Source: an uncultured Pelagibacteraceae bacterium
GTDB taxonomy: Bacteria > Pseudomonadota > Alphaproteobacteria > Pelagibacterales > Pelagibacteraceae
Direction of reading: 5' to 3'
DNA length: 64,000 nt
Assembly: GCA_902559395.1 (NCBI GenBank)
Contig: CACEHR010000001.1
Span: 186,001 to 250,000, forward strand
Shown: positions 9,418 through 18,071 of the stretch, one piece after another
Layout of the letters: each line of letters starts with the position of its first letter
Position numbering within the stretch: position 1 is the first letter of the stretch
Made by a program: the position numbers and the translations under genes
The notes under the pieces: generated by a model
Told to the model about the DNA's origin: nothing
Seen by the model: only the letters and a program-made list of their open reading frames with translations
Database searches by the model: none

Positions 9418-10423
9418 TTAGTTTAACTTTATTTTTACCTTTCAAAATTTTTCCAATTACATAGGGCTTGAATTCTTTTGAAAAAAATTTATTAATTCTT
9501 TTAAGATTTTTGCTTTCAATAACAATACAAAATCCAACCCCACAATTAAAAGTTTTGAGCATTTCTGTATCAGAAATTCCGTTCTTTTTAAGCCAATTAA
9601 ATATTTTAGAAATTTTAATTTTATCTAAATTTATATTTGCTGAAAGTTTATCTGGTATAATTCTTTTAATATTATCAGATAGTCCTCCTCCAGTTATATT
9701 TGCACAACCGTTTATTAAATTATTATTAATTAAATTCATTATCTCTTTAACATAAATTTTTGTAGGTTTTAGAAGCTCAGATTTTAAAAATTTATTTTTT
9801 TTAATATTTATTTTTTTTTGTTTTATTAAATATCTCACTAAAGAATACCCATTAGAATGTAAGCCGCTAGAAGGAACCGCAAGTATGAGATTATTTTTTT
9901 TTATTTTATTTTTATTTAAAATTTTATTTTTTGCGACTACACCGACTGCAAAACCAGCAATATCAAATTTGCCTTTTTCATAAGTACCAGGCATTTCAGC
10001 TGTTTCTCCACCTACCAGTTCACATTCTGATTGAATACAGCCTTTACTTATACCTTTTATTATTGATTTAAGTTTTTTTAAGTCAATCTTGTTGATTGAT
10101 ATATAATCTAAAAAGAGCAAAGGCTTAGCGCCCTGAACAATTAAATCGTTAACGCTCATAGCAACTAAATCAATACCAATTGTATCGAATTTATTTAAAG
10201 TATTAGCAATTTCAATTTTTGTTCCCACACCATCTGTAGAAGCTACAATACTTGGTTGTTTGATCTTATTTGGTATTTTTGTAATTGAGCCAAAAGCACC
10301 AATATTTGAAAACTTTTTTTTGCCTCTTTTTTTTGCTGAAACTGTAGAAATGAAGTCAATAAACTTGTCAGCAGCCTTAATATTAACTCCACTTTTTTTA
10401 TAGGTAAATTTTTTTTTATTCAT
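9395..10423 (-). CDS. purM: Phosphoribosylformylglycinamidine cyclo-ligase (AIR synthetase)
   Basis: ATP-dependent ring closure forming aminoimidazole ribotide in purine synthesis. The 342 residues include GAFGSI near 43-48, VASTDGVGTK near 61-70, ELVGGETAEMPG near 137-148, SSGLHSNGYSLVR and ITGGGLSDNI, all conserved in PurM. It is first in the purMN pair. It is divergent from the DUF2066-like gene with only 11 bp between the start codons, so its promoter must sit inside the neighbouring reading frame or the starts are annotated too far upstream. Confidence 0.96.
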   Translation of the reverse strand: MNKKKFTYKKSGVNIKAADKFIDFISTVSAKKRGKKKFSNIGAFGSITKIPNKIKQPSIVASTDGVGTKIEIANTLNKFDTIGIDLVAMSVNDLIVQGAKPLLFLDYISINKIDLKKLKSIIKGISKGCIQSECELVGGETAEMPGTYEKGKFDIAGFAVGVVAKNKILNKNKIKKNNLILAVPSSGLHSNGYSLVRYLIKQKKINIKKNKFLKSELLKPTKIYVKEIMNLINNNLINGCANITGGGLSDNIKRIIPDKLSANINLDKIKISKIFNWLKKNGISDTEMLKTFNCGVGFCIVIESKNLKRINKFFSKEFKPYVIGKILKGKNKVKLNGSINWS

Positions 10424-10434
10424 TAATATGTTTT

Positions 10435-11523
10435 ATGAAATTTATTTCTCAACTTAATAAATTAAAACCCTTATATAATTTTTTTTTATTTCTTGCTTTA
10501 ATAAATATTTTTTTTTCCACAGGAAATAGTCATGCAAAGACATTTTTAGTCAATGATATTGAAATATCTTCGCCATTTGAAATTAATTTTAATAAAAATG
10601 AAATTATTGATAAGGGATTTAATAAGTCATTTAATGAGTTAATTCTATCGATCATTCAAAGCAAAGATCAAGTAAAGTTAGAAAATACATCAATTAATCA
10701 AATCAAAGGAATGATTGACACTTTTTCTATAGAAGAGGAAAAATTTATTAATCAAATTTATTATCTTAAACTAAATGTTTCATTCAATAAAAAACAGATC
10801 TTTGATTTACTAGAGTCAAAAAATATATTTCCGTCTATACCAGTAAAAAAGAATCTATTATTTATACCAGTATTTGTTGATCAAAATAAAAATCAAGTTT
10901 TAATATTTTCTGAGGATAAATTGTTCAATAATTGGAATTTATATAATAAAAAGTATCATCTTTTAAATTATGTTTTGCCCACAGAGGATCTTGAACATTT
11001 TAACTTAATAAAAAAAAATTTAAATAATCTTGAAAGTTACAATTTCGAAGAAATTTTAAACAAATACAACTTTGATGATTTTATAATAATGATTGTATTT
11101 AAAAGTAATCAAAAAATAAGAGTCCTTAATAAAATTTCTTTGAATCAAAAACATAATTTAAAGAATTTCAACTTCAATGAAATAGATTTAAATAATCATG
11201 ATGATTTAATTAAATTTATAGACAGTTTAAAATTAATTTATGAAGATTTTTGGAAATCACAAAATGAAATCAATACTTCACTTAAGTTGCCTTTAAATAT
11301 ATCTATAGATAATACTAATAATATTAAAATCCATAAATTTGAAAAAATTCTTTCAGAAATGGATTTAATATATAATTTTAATATTTATAAATTTAACAAT
11401 AAAAATAATTTTTATAAAGTTATTTTTAATGGATCACCTGATAAATTTTTAGAGTTGATGGATAATCAAAATTATAATTTTGAAATAAAAAATAAAATAT
11501 GGATTTTAAATGAAAAATCTTAA
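10435..11523 (+). CDS. Exported protein, DUF2066-like
   Basis: Function unknown. The 362 residues begin with a signal peptide or anchor (hydrophobic about 15-33, then HAKTFLVNDIEIS) and continue as a lysine/asparagine-rich mixed alpha/beta protein. The layout resembles DUF2066 proteins that alphaproteobacteria keep between purM and an hda-like gene: an N-terminal beta segment followed by an LLFIPVFVDQNKNQVL-type strand and a WNLYNKKYH region. The family call is based mainly on synteny and layout, because conserved residues are few. It overlaps the hda-like gene by 14 bp. Confidence 0.62.
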   Translation: MKFISQLNKLKPLYNFFLFLALINIFFSTGNSHAKTFLVNDIEISSPFEINFNKNEIIDKGFNKSFNELILSIIQSKDQVKLENTSINQIKGMIDTFSIEEEKFINQIYYLKLNVSFNKKQIFDLLESKNIFPSIPVKKNLLFIPVFVDQNKNQVLIFSEDKLFNNWNLYNKKYHLLNYVLPTEDLEHFNLIKKNLNNLESYNFEEILNKYNFDDFIIMIVFKSNQKIRVLNKISLNQKHNLKNFNFNEIDLNNHDDLIKFIDSLKLIYEDFWKSQNEINTSLKLPLNISIDNTNNIKIHKFEKILSEMDLIYNFNIYKFNNKNNFYKVIFNGSPDKFLELMDNQNYNFEIKNKIWILNEKS

Positions 11524-12172
11524 TCAACAAATACTCAAATTTGATTATGAACAAAATTTTAAAGATCAAGATTTTTATGTTTCAAATAGTAACGAACATT
11601 CTTTTACTATTTTAAATAGTTGGCCTAAATGGGATAAAAACTTTATAAATTTAATAGGAGAAAAATTTTCAGGAAAAAGTCATTTAATAAATATTTTTTT
11701 AGAAAAGCATAAAGGGATTAAAATTAATTCAGCAGATATTAGTAATGATTTTCTTCATATTATTAAAATTTATGAAAACATTGTTGTTGAGGATTTAACT
11801 GAAAGCATAGATGAAAACTTATTTTTTACACTTATTAATACAATAGATCAGGACAATAAATATTTGATAGTAACTTCTAGAATTCCAATTGTTGAATTTA
11901 AATTTAAATTAAATGATCTTAATTCAAGATCTTCAAATTTTATTTTATCTCAGATTGAAAAGCCAGGTGATGATTTGATGTATGCGTTAATATTAAAAAA
12001 TCTTTCCGATCGTCAAATATTAATAGATAAAAAACTTATTGATTACATTATTAAGAGGATTGACAGAACTTATGGCAAAATATCTGATTTCATATATAAG
12101 ATCGACGAAATAAGTTTAAAAAGAAAAAAACCGATAGACTTTAAAATTATTAAAGAGGCATTAGAGGATTAA
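11510..12172 (+). CDS. hdaA: Hda/HdaA-like DnaA-related AAA+ protein
   Basis: Hda-type proteins bind the sliding clamp and stimulate ATP hydrolysis on DnaA after initiation. The 220 residues contain a phosphate loop GEKFSGKSHL at about 50-59, a Walker-B-like IVVEDL at 91-96, a sensor-like TSRIP near 122-126, and a C-terminal helical lid, without the DNA-binding domain of DnaA. The start LNQQILKFDYEQNF resembles the Hda N-terminus, where a clamp-binding motif and family-typical aromatic residues lie. It sits between the DUF2066-like gene and aspS. The regulatory role is inferred from the family. Confidence 0.75.
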   Translation: MKNLNQQILKFDYEQNFKDQDFYVSNSNEHSFTILNSWPKWDKNFINLIGEKFSGKSHLINIFLEKHKGIKINSADISNDFLHIIKIYENIVVEDLTESIDENLFFTLINTIDQDNKYLIVTSRIPIVEFKFKLNDLNSRSSNFILSQIEKPGDDLMYALILKNLSDRQILIDKKLIDYIIKRIDRTYGKISDFIYKIDEISLKRKKPIDFKIIKEALED

Positions 12173-13957
12173 TTGAGCAAATACAGAACACATAAGTGTA
12201 ACGAATTAAGAAAAGAGGATGTAGATAAAAAAATTTCTCTTTCAGGTTGGATAAATAAAAAAAGAGATCATGGTAATTTATTATTTATAGATTTAAGAGA
12301 TAATTATGGAATTACCCAATGTATAATTGATAAAGAAAATAAATATTTTTCTGACTTAGAAAAAATACAATTGGAAACAGTAATTAAAGTTGAGGGTAAT
12401 GTCGTTAACAGATCTAAGGAAACAATTAATAACGAAATTGATACAGGTGAAATAGAGATTGCTATTGATAAATATGAAGTTTTAGGTACCTGCAAAGAGT
12501 TGCCTATGCCAGTTTTTAGTGATCAAGAATATGCGGAAGAAATAAGATTAAAATATAGGTTTTTAGATTTAAGAAGAAAAAAAATACATGAAAATATTAT
12601 TTTAAGATCTAAAGTTATTTCATATATCCGAAATGAAATGACTAAATTAGGTTTTTTAGAATTTCAAACCCCAATATTAACTGCATCAAGTCCAGAAGGT
12701 GCGAGGGATTTTTTAGTGCCAAGTCGATTAAATCCAGGAAAATTTTATGCACTACCTCAAGCTCCTCAGCAATTTAAACAATTAATAATGGTTTCGGGTT
12801 TTGATAGATACTTTCAAATTGCACCTTGTTTCAGAGATGAAGATGCAAGAGCAGACAGAAGTCCTGGGGAGTTTTATCAATTAGATTTGGAAATGTCATT
12901 TGTTGAACAAGAGGATGTTTTTAATGTTGTTGAAAAGCTAATGGTTAATACATTTAAAAATTTTTCTACCAAAAAACTGATGTATGATAAATTTCCGAAG
13001 ATTTCATACAAGGAAGCAATGCTTAAATATGGTACTGATAAACCAGATTTAAGAAACCCGCTCGTTGTAAATGATATAACTGAAATTTTTACTCGAGAAG
13101 ATGTCTCATTTGAAATATTTAAAAAATTAGTTAAATCTGGATCTAGCGTAAGATGTATTATTACAAAAAATACGAAAGATAAGCCTAGAAGTTTTTTTGA
13201 TAATATTGATAAATGGGCTAAAGAAGAAGGCGCTTCTGGTTTAGCTTATTTTACTTTTGAAAAAGATAATGATATTTCAGCAAAAGGCCCTATAGGAAAA
13301 TTCTTTTCTCGAGATGCATTGTCTGAAATCATAAAAAAAACAAACTGTGAAATAGGGGATAGTATTTTCATGGCTTGTGGAAAACAAGATGAATTAGAAA
13401 AAATTACTGCATTAGCAAGAGATAAAATTGCAAAAGATCTAGATTTAATTGATGAAAATGTTTTCGCATTTTGTTGGATTGTAGATTATCCAATGTTTGA
13501 AAAAGATGTTTCAACAAACAAGATTGAATTTAGTCACAATCCATTTTCAATGCCCCAAGGTGATTTAAGTGAAAAAGATTTTGAAAACCCATTAGAAATA
13601 CTTGCTTATCAATACGATATAGTTTGTAATGGCATAGAATTATCTTCAGGAGCAATTAGAAATCATAAACCAGAACTTATGTATAAACTGTTCTCGATTG
13701 CAGGATATGATAAAAATCAAGTAGATGAAAAATTTAGTGGTATGATTAATGCACTTAGTTATGGTGCACCACCACACGGGGGAATAGCACCTGGTATTGA
13801 TAGAATCGTAATGTTACTAGCTAATGAGAAAAATATTAGGGAAGTTACCATGTTTCCAATGAACCAAAACGCACAAGATTTGATGATGAATGCACCATCT
13901 GAGGTAAATCCAGATCAATTAAAAGAACTCAATTTAGCTTTAAAAACCAAAAAATAG
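12173..13957 (+). CDS. aspS: Aspartyl-tRNA synthetase
   Basis: Class II synthetase of the bacterial type, 594 residues: N-terminal OB fold (GWINKKRDHGNLLFIDLRD), motif 1 around FLEFQTPIL, motif 2 FRDEDARADRSPGEF, a bacterial GAD insertion, and motif 3 GAPPHGGIAPGIDR near the C-terminus. The start codon is TTG at 12173, immediately after the stop of the hda-like gene; MSKYRTHKC then matches the usual N-terminus. Whether it also charges tRNA-Asn cannot be decided without a genome-wide look for asnS and gatCAB. It converges with the NrdJ-like gene across one base. Confidence 0.97.
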   Translation: MSKYRTHKCNELRKEDVDKKISLSGWINKKRDHGNLLFIDLRDNYGITQCIIDKENKYFSDLEKIQLETVIKVEGNVVNRSKETINNEIDTGEIEIAIDKYEVLGTCKELPMPVFSDQEYAEEIRLKYRFLDLRRKKIHENIILRSKVISYIRNEMTKLGFLEFQTPILTASSPEGARDFLVPSRLNPGKFYALPQAPQQFKQLIMVSGFDRYFQIAPCFRDEDARADRSPGEFYQLDLEMSFVEQEDVFNVVEKLMVNTFKNFSTKKLMYDKFPKISYKEAMLKYGTDKPDLRNPLVVNDITEIFTREDVSFEIFKKLVKSGSSVRCIITKNTKDKPRSFFDNIDKWAKEEGASGLAYFTFEKDNDISAKGPIGKFFSRDALSEIIKKTNCEIGDSIFMACGKQDELEKITALARDKIAKDLDLIDENVFAFCWIVDYPMFEKDVSTNKIEFSHNPFSMPQGDLSEKDFENPLEILAYQYDIVCNGIELSSGAIRNHKPELMYKLFSIAGYDKNQVDEKFSGMINALSYGAPPHGGIAPGIDRIVMLLANEKNIREVTMFPMNQNAQDLMMNAPSEVNPDQLKELNLALKTKK

Positions 13958-13958
13958 T

Positions 13959-14783
13959 TTATTTTTTACCTTTTAAACTTATTTTTACATCTGAAAGATC
14001 AACTAGGTTTTTTTTATAATTATTTCTTACGAAACCTTTACTAGTAATATCTTTTACAATTTTTAATAATTGATTTTGATCCTCAGATGTTTGATCATCT
14101 GTATTGATGGCATCATTTGCTCCAATAGCTGGAGTGTGTGCAAGATCTTCTCTATTTTGATATGAAATAGCTAATTCTCTGAAAATATAATCCAAAATTG
14201 ATGTAGCACTTAAAATTCTATCATTACCATGAACTTTGCCAGACGGTTCAAATTTTGTGCCAACAAAAGCACTTATAAACTCATCTAACGGAACTCCATA
14301 TTGAAGGCCTAAAGAAACAGCAATTGCAAAGTTATTCATTAAAGCTTTAACAAGTTCACCTTCTTTACTAGTATCAATAAATATTTCTCCAATTTTTCCA
14401 TCTTCATATTCTCCAGTATGCAGGTAGACTTTGTGATCACCAATAGTGGCCTTTTGAATATACCCTTTTCTTCTGTCAGGCATGCTAAATCTTTTACCTG
14501 ATTTCTCATTAGCTTTGTTTATACTTGTTATTACAGTTTCTTTATTTATTGAGCTTTTCTTGTCTGTTTCGGTAACCACCTCTACTTTGTTATTCTCAAG
14601 AACTTTATTATTTTTAGGGTCTAGACTTTTTGTTTTTCTGTTATCAAGTTTGACATCTAAAACCTCAAATTTACCATCATCTCTTTTTTCTAAATTTTTT
14701 AACTCTGCCTCATTAATATCATCTAAATAATGATTTACTTTAAAGGTACAGGTATAATAAGTTTCAACTAAATACTTTGCCAT
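13959..14783 (-). CDS. Stand-alone protein resembling the C-terminal region of B12-dependent ribonucleotide reductase (TSCPD-type)
   Basis: Residues about 97-217 of this 274-residue protein ([61 protein letters not shown]) closely follow the C-terminal segment of class II reductases (NrdJ) of alphaproteobacteria. The catalytic barrel, the glycyl or cobalamin machinery and the cysteine-rich tail are absent; the only cysteine is residue 12. Residues 1-60 ([33 protein letters not shown]) look like a separate small conserved domain, and 60-95 is a charged linker. It has its own 114 bp upstream region and no reductase neighbour. The family resemblance is clear; the role is unknown and could be regulatory or scaffold-like. 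Confidence 0.75.
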   Translation of the reverse strand: MAKYLVETYYTCTFKVNHYLDDINEAELKNLEKRDDGKFEVLDVKLDNRKTKSLDPKNNKVLENNKVEVVTETDKKSSINKETVITSINKANEKSGKRFSMPDRRKGYIQKATIGDHKVYLHTGEYEDGKIGEIFIDTSKEGELVKALMNNFAIAVSLGLQYGVPLDEFISAFVGTKFEPSGKVHGNDRILSATSILDYIFRELAISYQNREDLAHTPAIGANDAINTDDQTSEDQNQLLKIVKDITSKGFVRNNYKKNLVDLSDVKISLKGKK

Positions 14784-14897
14784 TTAACCTCAATTTAAAT
14801 TTTAATTTGAATAATGAATCAATTAATTTATATACATATTCATATTTTAGTCTAATTTAAATTTTACAATTTTTAATTGAATAAATAAAAAAATATT

Positions 14898-15257
14898 ATG
14901 TTGACACTATTAAGAAAAATTTTCACTTGGTGGAATCAAGATACTTTTGGGACAAGACTAAAAACTATTTTTTTTGGAAAACTAGTTGGCACTGATGAAC
15001 TAGGTAATAAATACTATGAGAGTAAAAACGGAAAAAGATGGGTTATATATTCAAACACAATTGACGCATCAAAAATTCCTGTTGAATGGTATTCTTGGAT
15101 ACATTTTACACCAAATAAAATTGAAAAAAAACATATCTTAGAAAAATATGAATGGCAAAAACCACATCAAGAAAATTTAACAGGTACTGACGCAGCATAT
15201 TATCCAAATAAAAATAAAGATGGTATTAAAAAGAAATACTCAAGTTGGAAAGAATAA
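14898..15257 (+). CDS. NDUFA12 (B17.2)-family complex I accessory subunit
   Basis: Accessory subunit of NADH:ubiquinone oxidoreductase found in alphaproteobacteria and mitochondria. The 119 residues show FTWWNQDTFGT, LVGTDELGNKYYES, GKRWVIY and VEWYSWIHF, the defining stretch of the family, followed by KPHQENLTGT. It lies next to the DUF2155 gene as in many alphaproteobacteria, far from any nuo operon in this window. Upstream is a 114 bp divergent AT-rich spacer. The assignment is confident. Confidence 0.92.
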   Translation: MLTLLRKIFTWWNQDTFGTRLKTIFFGKLVGTDELGNKYYESKNGKRWVIYSNTIDASKIPVEWYSWIHFTPNKIEKKHILEKYEWQKPHQENLTGTDAAYYPNKNKDGIKKKYSSWKE

Positions 15258-15627
15258 TATTAAATTAATCTATTTAGTTTTTCTATTTTATTTTTGTTTA
15301 GTTTTAAACTCAAACGCAAAAAGTAATTTAGAGGGTTCTTTTACAGATATAAAAATTTTGGATAAGATAAGTTCTAAAAACACTTTACTTAAAATTAAAA
15401 ATGGGGAATTAATTAAATTTAAAGATTTATCAATTAAAAGTCTGAAATGTAAAAATTCAGAATTTGACGATAATCCAGAAATAACTGCTTATATACAAGT
15501 TCGAGATTTGACTAATAAAAATAATGATGAAGTTTTTGTTTTTAATGGCTGGATGTTTTCATCAAGTCCATCAATTGCACCTTTTGATCATCCTGTTTAC
15601 GATGTTTGGCTTGTGAAATGTTATTAA
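15220..15627 (+). CDS. DUF2155 exported protein
   Basis: Unknown function; conserved in alphaproteobacteria beside the NDUFA12 gene. The 135 residues have a signal segment (about 16-33, LIYLVFLFYFCLVLNSNA) and the DUF2155 signature near the C-terminus: VFNGWMFSSSPS, HPVYDVWLVKC with a final cysteine. The other cysteine, in SLKCKNSEF (about 76), may pair with it. The chosen start lies inside the preceding gene (38 bp overlap), since no later in-frame ATG precedes the signal segment. The 3' end overlaps accC by 4 bp on the other strand. Confidence 0.83.
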   Translation: MVLKRNTQVGKNNIKLIYLVFLFYFCLVLNSNAKSNLEGSFTDIKILDKISSKNTLLKIKNGELIKFKDLSIKSLKCKNSEFDDNPEITAYIQVRDLTNKNNDEVFVFNGWMFSSSPSIAPFDHPVYDVWLVKCY

Positions 15628-16961
15628 ACAATTGAATCTTTATCTAGCCAACTAACATTAAAATCTGAATTGATAAATTTTTTGTGATTAAGTAGTTTTT
15701 TATGTAGAGGTATTGTTGTAGTTATTCCTTCAATAACAAATTCATCTAAAGATCTATTCATTCTTTGAATTGCTTCTGTTCTGTTTCTTCCATGACAAAT
15801 TAACTTACAAACCATACTGTCGTAATAGGGTGTTACCTTATATCCTTGAAATATTGCGCCATCTACTCTGGTTCTAAAACCAGATGGTTGATGACACATA
15901 GTAATAACTCCAGGCGAAGGCTGAAAGTTTTTACTAGCATCCTCAGCATTAATTCTACATTCAATTGCATGTCCTCTAGGATTTATATCACTTTGTTTTA
16001 AAGCTGTTTCTTTTGAAAAAGCAATCCAAATTTGCTCTTTAATTATATCAATGCCTGTAACCATCTCAGTTACAGGATGTTCAACTTGAACTCTTGTATT
16101 CATTTCAAGGAAATAAAATTTTCCATCTTCATATATAAACTCAACAGTCCCAGCTCCCATATAACCTATTTTAGCTACCATTTTTACTGTTCTTTCAAAT
16201 AAATCTTTTCTTATTTCATCATTTAAAACTGGACTTGGTGTCTCCTCTATTAATTTTTGATGCCTTCTTTGAACCGAACAATCTCTCTCATGAAGGTGAA
16301 CAACTCTATTTTTTCCAGCTAATATTTGAACTTCAATATGTCTTGGATTTTGAAAAAATTTTTCAATATAGACTTCATCATTACCAAAGTATTTTTGTGC
16401 TTCTGATTTTGCGGTTGAAAACAGCGTTTCAAATTCTTCTTCCTTATAAACTATTTTCATACCTTTACCTCCACCTCCACCTGAGGCTTTGATTAAAACA
16501 GGAAAACCAATTTTTTTACAGAGTTCTTTTGCTTCAGATATATCTTTTACTCCTCCTTCAGACCCTTCAATAACGGGCAATCCATTTTCTTTAGCTATTC
16601 TTTTTGCTTGGATTTTATCACCCATCATTTCTATATGTTTTGATGAAGCTCCAACAAAATTAATGTTGTTCTCTTCTAAAATTCTTGCAAAATTTGCATT
16701 TTCAGAAAGAAAACCATATCCAGGATGAACAGCATCAGCATTTGTAAGTTCTATTGCTGACATTAATGCTGGAATATTTAAATAACTATTTGCTGGTTGA
16801 TGAGAACCTATACAAACACTTTCATCTGCCATTCTCACATGCATGCTTTCTCTATCTACATCTGAATGAACAGCGACTGTAGGTATTCCCCATTCTTTAC
16901 ATGCTCTAATAATTCTAACTGCAATTTCCCCACGGTTTGCAATTAAAATTTTTTTAAACAT
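15624..16961 (-). CDS. accC: Acetyl-CoA carboxylase biotin carboxylase subunit
   Basis: Carboxylates the biotin of AccB using ATP and bicarbonate, the first half reaction of malonyl-CoA formation. The 445 residues begin KKILIANRGEIAVRIIRA and show ATP-grasp features: KASGGGGGKGMK (glycine-rich lid), HLHERDCSVQRRHQKL, EFIYEDGKFYFLEMNTRVQVEHPVTE split across the metal site, and a C-terminal PYYDSMVCKLI. The length is that of a stand-alone AccC. It follows accB by 3 bp on the same strand. Confidence 0.97.
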   Translation of the reverse strand: MFKKILIANRGEIAVRIIRACKEWGIPTVAVHSDVDRESMHVRMADESVCIGSHQPANSYLNIPALMSAIELTNADAVHPGYGFLSENANFARILEENNINFVGASSKHIEMMGDKIQAKRIAKENGLPVIEGSEGGVKDISEAKELCKKIGFPVLIKASGGGGGKGMKIVYKEEEFETLFSTAKSEAQKYFGNDEVYIEKFFQNPRHIEVQILAGKNRVVHLHERDCSVQRRHQKLIEETPSPVLNDEIRKDLFERTVKMVAKIGYMGAGTVEFIYEDGKFYFLEMNTRVQVEHPVTEMVTGIDIIKEQIWIAFSKETALKQSDINPRGHAIECRINAEDASKNFQPSPGVITMCHQPSGFRTRVDGAIFQGYKVTPYYDSMVCKLICHGRNRTEAIQRMNRSLDEFVIEGITTTIPLHKKLLNHKKFINSDFNVSWLDKDSIV

Positions 16962-16964
16962 TAT

Positions 16965-17399
16965 TTATTCTAGGATAATAATAGTTTGACCAAATTCTAC
17001 TGGTTGACCATCTTCAACACAAATTTCTTTTACTACACCATCTGCTGTTGAAGGAACATGATTCATTGTTTTCATTGCCTCAACAATCATTATTGTATCA
17101 CCTTTTTTAATTTTTTTTCCAATCTCAACAAATTTTTTAGCACCTGGTTCTGGAGCATGATAGGCAGTTCCAATTATAGGTGAAGTAATTTCAGTTCCAG
17201 ATTTAATATTTTGAGTTTGAGTAGGTGCTGAAATTGATGTAGGTGACGAGGACGAAATAACTTGAGGTTGATTACTTATTGAAACATTATTTTTTGATAC
17301 TTTAATTTTTGTATCCTTTTCAGTTATCTCTATTTCGGTAAGATTAAATTCTTTTAAATAATCACTTAATTCTTTAATTATTTTTTTATCTATTTTCAT
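16965..17399 (-). CDS. accB: Biotin carboxyl carrier protein of acetyl-CoA carboxylase
   Basis: Carries carboxybiotin between AccC and the carboxyltransferase. The 144 residues comprise a helical N-terminal segment, a Ser/Thr/Pro/Gln linker (about 41-68), and a biotinyl domain with the EAMKTM site (biotin on Lys110) and a preceding PIIGTAYHAPEPGAKKFV stretch. It overlaps aroQ upstream by 14 bp and precedes accC; aroQ-accB-accC is a frequent proteobacterial cluster. Confidence 0.97.
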   Translation of the reverse strand: MKIDKKIIKELSDYLKEFNLTEIEITEKDTKIKVSKNNVSISNQPQVISSSSPTSISAPTQTQNIKSGTEITSPIIGTAYHAPEPGAKKFVEIGKKIKKGDTIMIVEAMKTMNHVPSTADGVVKEICVEDGQPVEFGQTIIILE

Positions 17400-17835
17400 T
17401 ATGCAAAGTCTTTTGTAATGAAATTATGGCCAAAATATATCCTTCAGCACCTAATCCAAAAATTCCTCCAGTTACTACACCACTTATAAGTGATTTATGT
17501 CTAAATTCTTCTCTTTTATAAATATTAGATAAATGTAGTTCGATTATTGGTTTTTTAAATAAATCTAGAGCATCTCTTATGGCTACAGAAGTATGAGTAA
17601 ATGCAGCAGCATTTATAATCATACCATCAAATTTTTTCCTAGCATCTTGAATAATATTAACAAGCTCTCCTTCAACATTAGATTGAGCAAATTCAACATC
17701 AAGACCAATTTCGTTTGCTTTTTTAGAACAATTCTCTTTAAGTTGGCCATACGTAGTTGATCCATATTGTGATTGTTCTCTTTCTCCTAATAGATTAATA
17801 TTTGGACCATTAATAATAATTATTTTATTATTCAT
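17386..17835 (-). CDS. aroQ: Type II 3-dehydroquinate dehydratase
   Basis: Third step of the shikimate pathway, dehydrating 3-dehydroquinate. The 149 residues start with IIIINGPNINLLGERE (catalytic loop Asn/Arg region) with the Tyr in SQYG, then IINAAAFTHTSVAIRDAL and ELHLSNIYKREEFRHKS, all standard for the dodecameric type II enzyme. It heads the aroQ-accB-accC unit and is divergent from thiS across 16 bp. Confidence 0.96.
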   Translation of the reverse strand: MNNKIIIINGPNINLLGEREQSQYGSTTYGQLKENCSKKANEIGLDVEFAQSNVEGELVNIIQDARKKFDGMIINAAAFTHTSVAIRDALDLFKKPIIELHLSNIYKREEFRHKSLISGVVTGGIFGLGAEGYILAIISLQKTLHNENR

Positions 17836-17851
17836 TCAGCACTTATATACG

Positions 17852-18070
17852 ATGAAAAAAATAAAAAAAATAAAAATCAAAATAAATGGTAAAATCAAAT
17901 CTATAATTCAAGATTCTAATCTCTCTATGGTGTTAAAAAATCTAAAAATACCGTTAAATAAAGTAGCAATTGAGCTTAATGAGAAAATAATAGATAAAAA
18001 AAAAATTAATAAAATAAAATTAAATAAAAATGATAAAATTGAAATAGTTCATTTTATTGGAGGCGGTTAA
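17852..18070 (+). CDS. thiS: Sulfur carrier protein ThiS
   Basis: Ubiquitin-like carrier that delivers thiocarboxylate sulfur to the thiazole of thiamine. The 72 residues have the beta-grasp pattern (IKINGK..., LSMVLKNLKIPLNKVAIELNEKII, IEIVHFIGGG) and end in glycines as needed for adenylation. It directly precedes thiG. The spacing to the divergent aroQ is 16 bp, too short for a TPP riboswitch, so no thiamine sensing element is visible here. Confidence 0.92.
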   Translation: MKKIKKIKIKINGKIKSIIQDSNLSMVLKNLKIPLNKVAIELNEKIIDKKKINKIKLNKNDKIEIVHFIGGG

Positions 18071-18071
18071 C

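Noticed and set aside
17836-17851. TPP riboswitch before thiS
   Set aside because: Only 16 bp separate aroQ and thiS, far too short for the aptamer; nothing in the aroQ 5' end resembles it.
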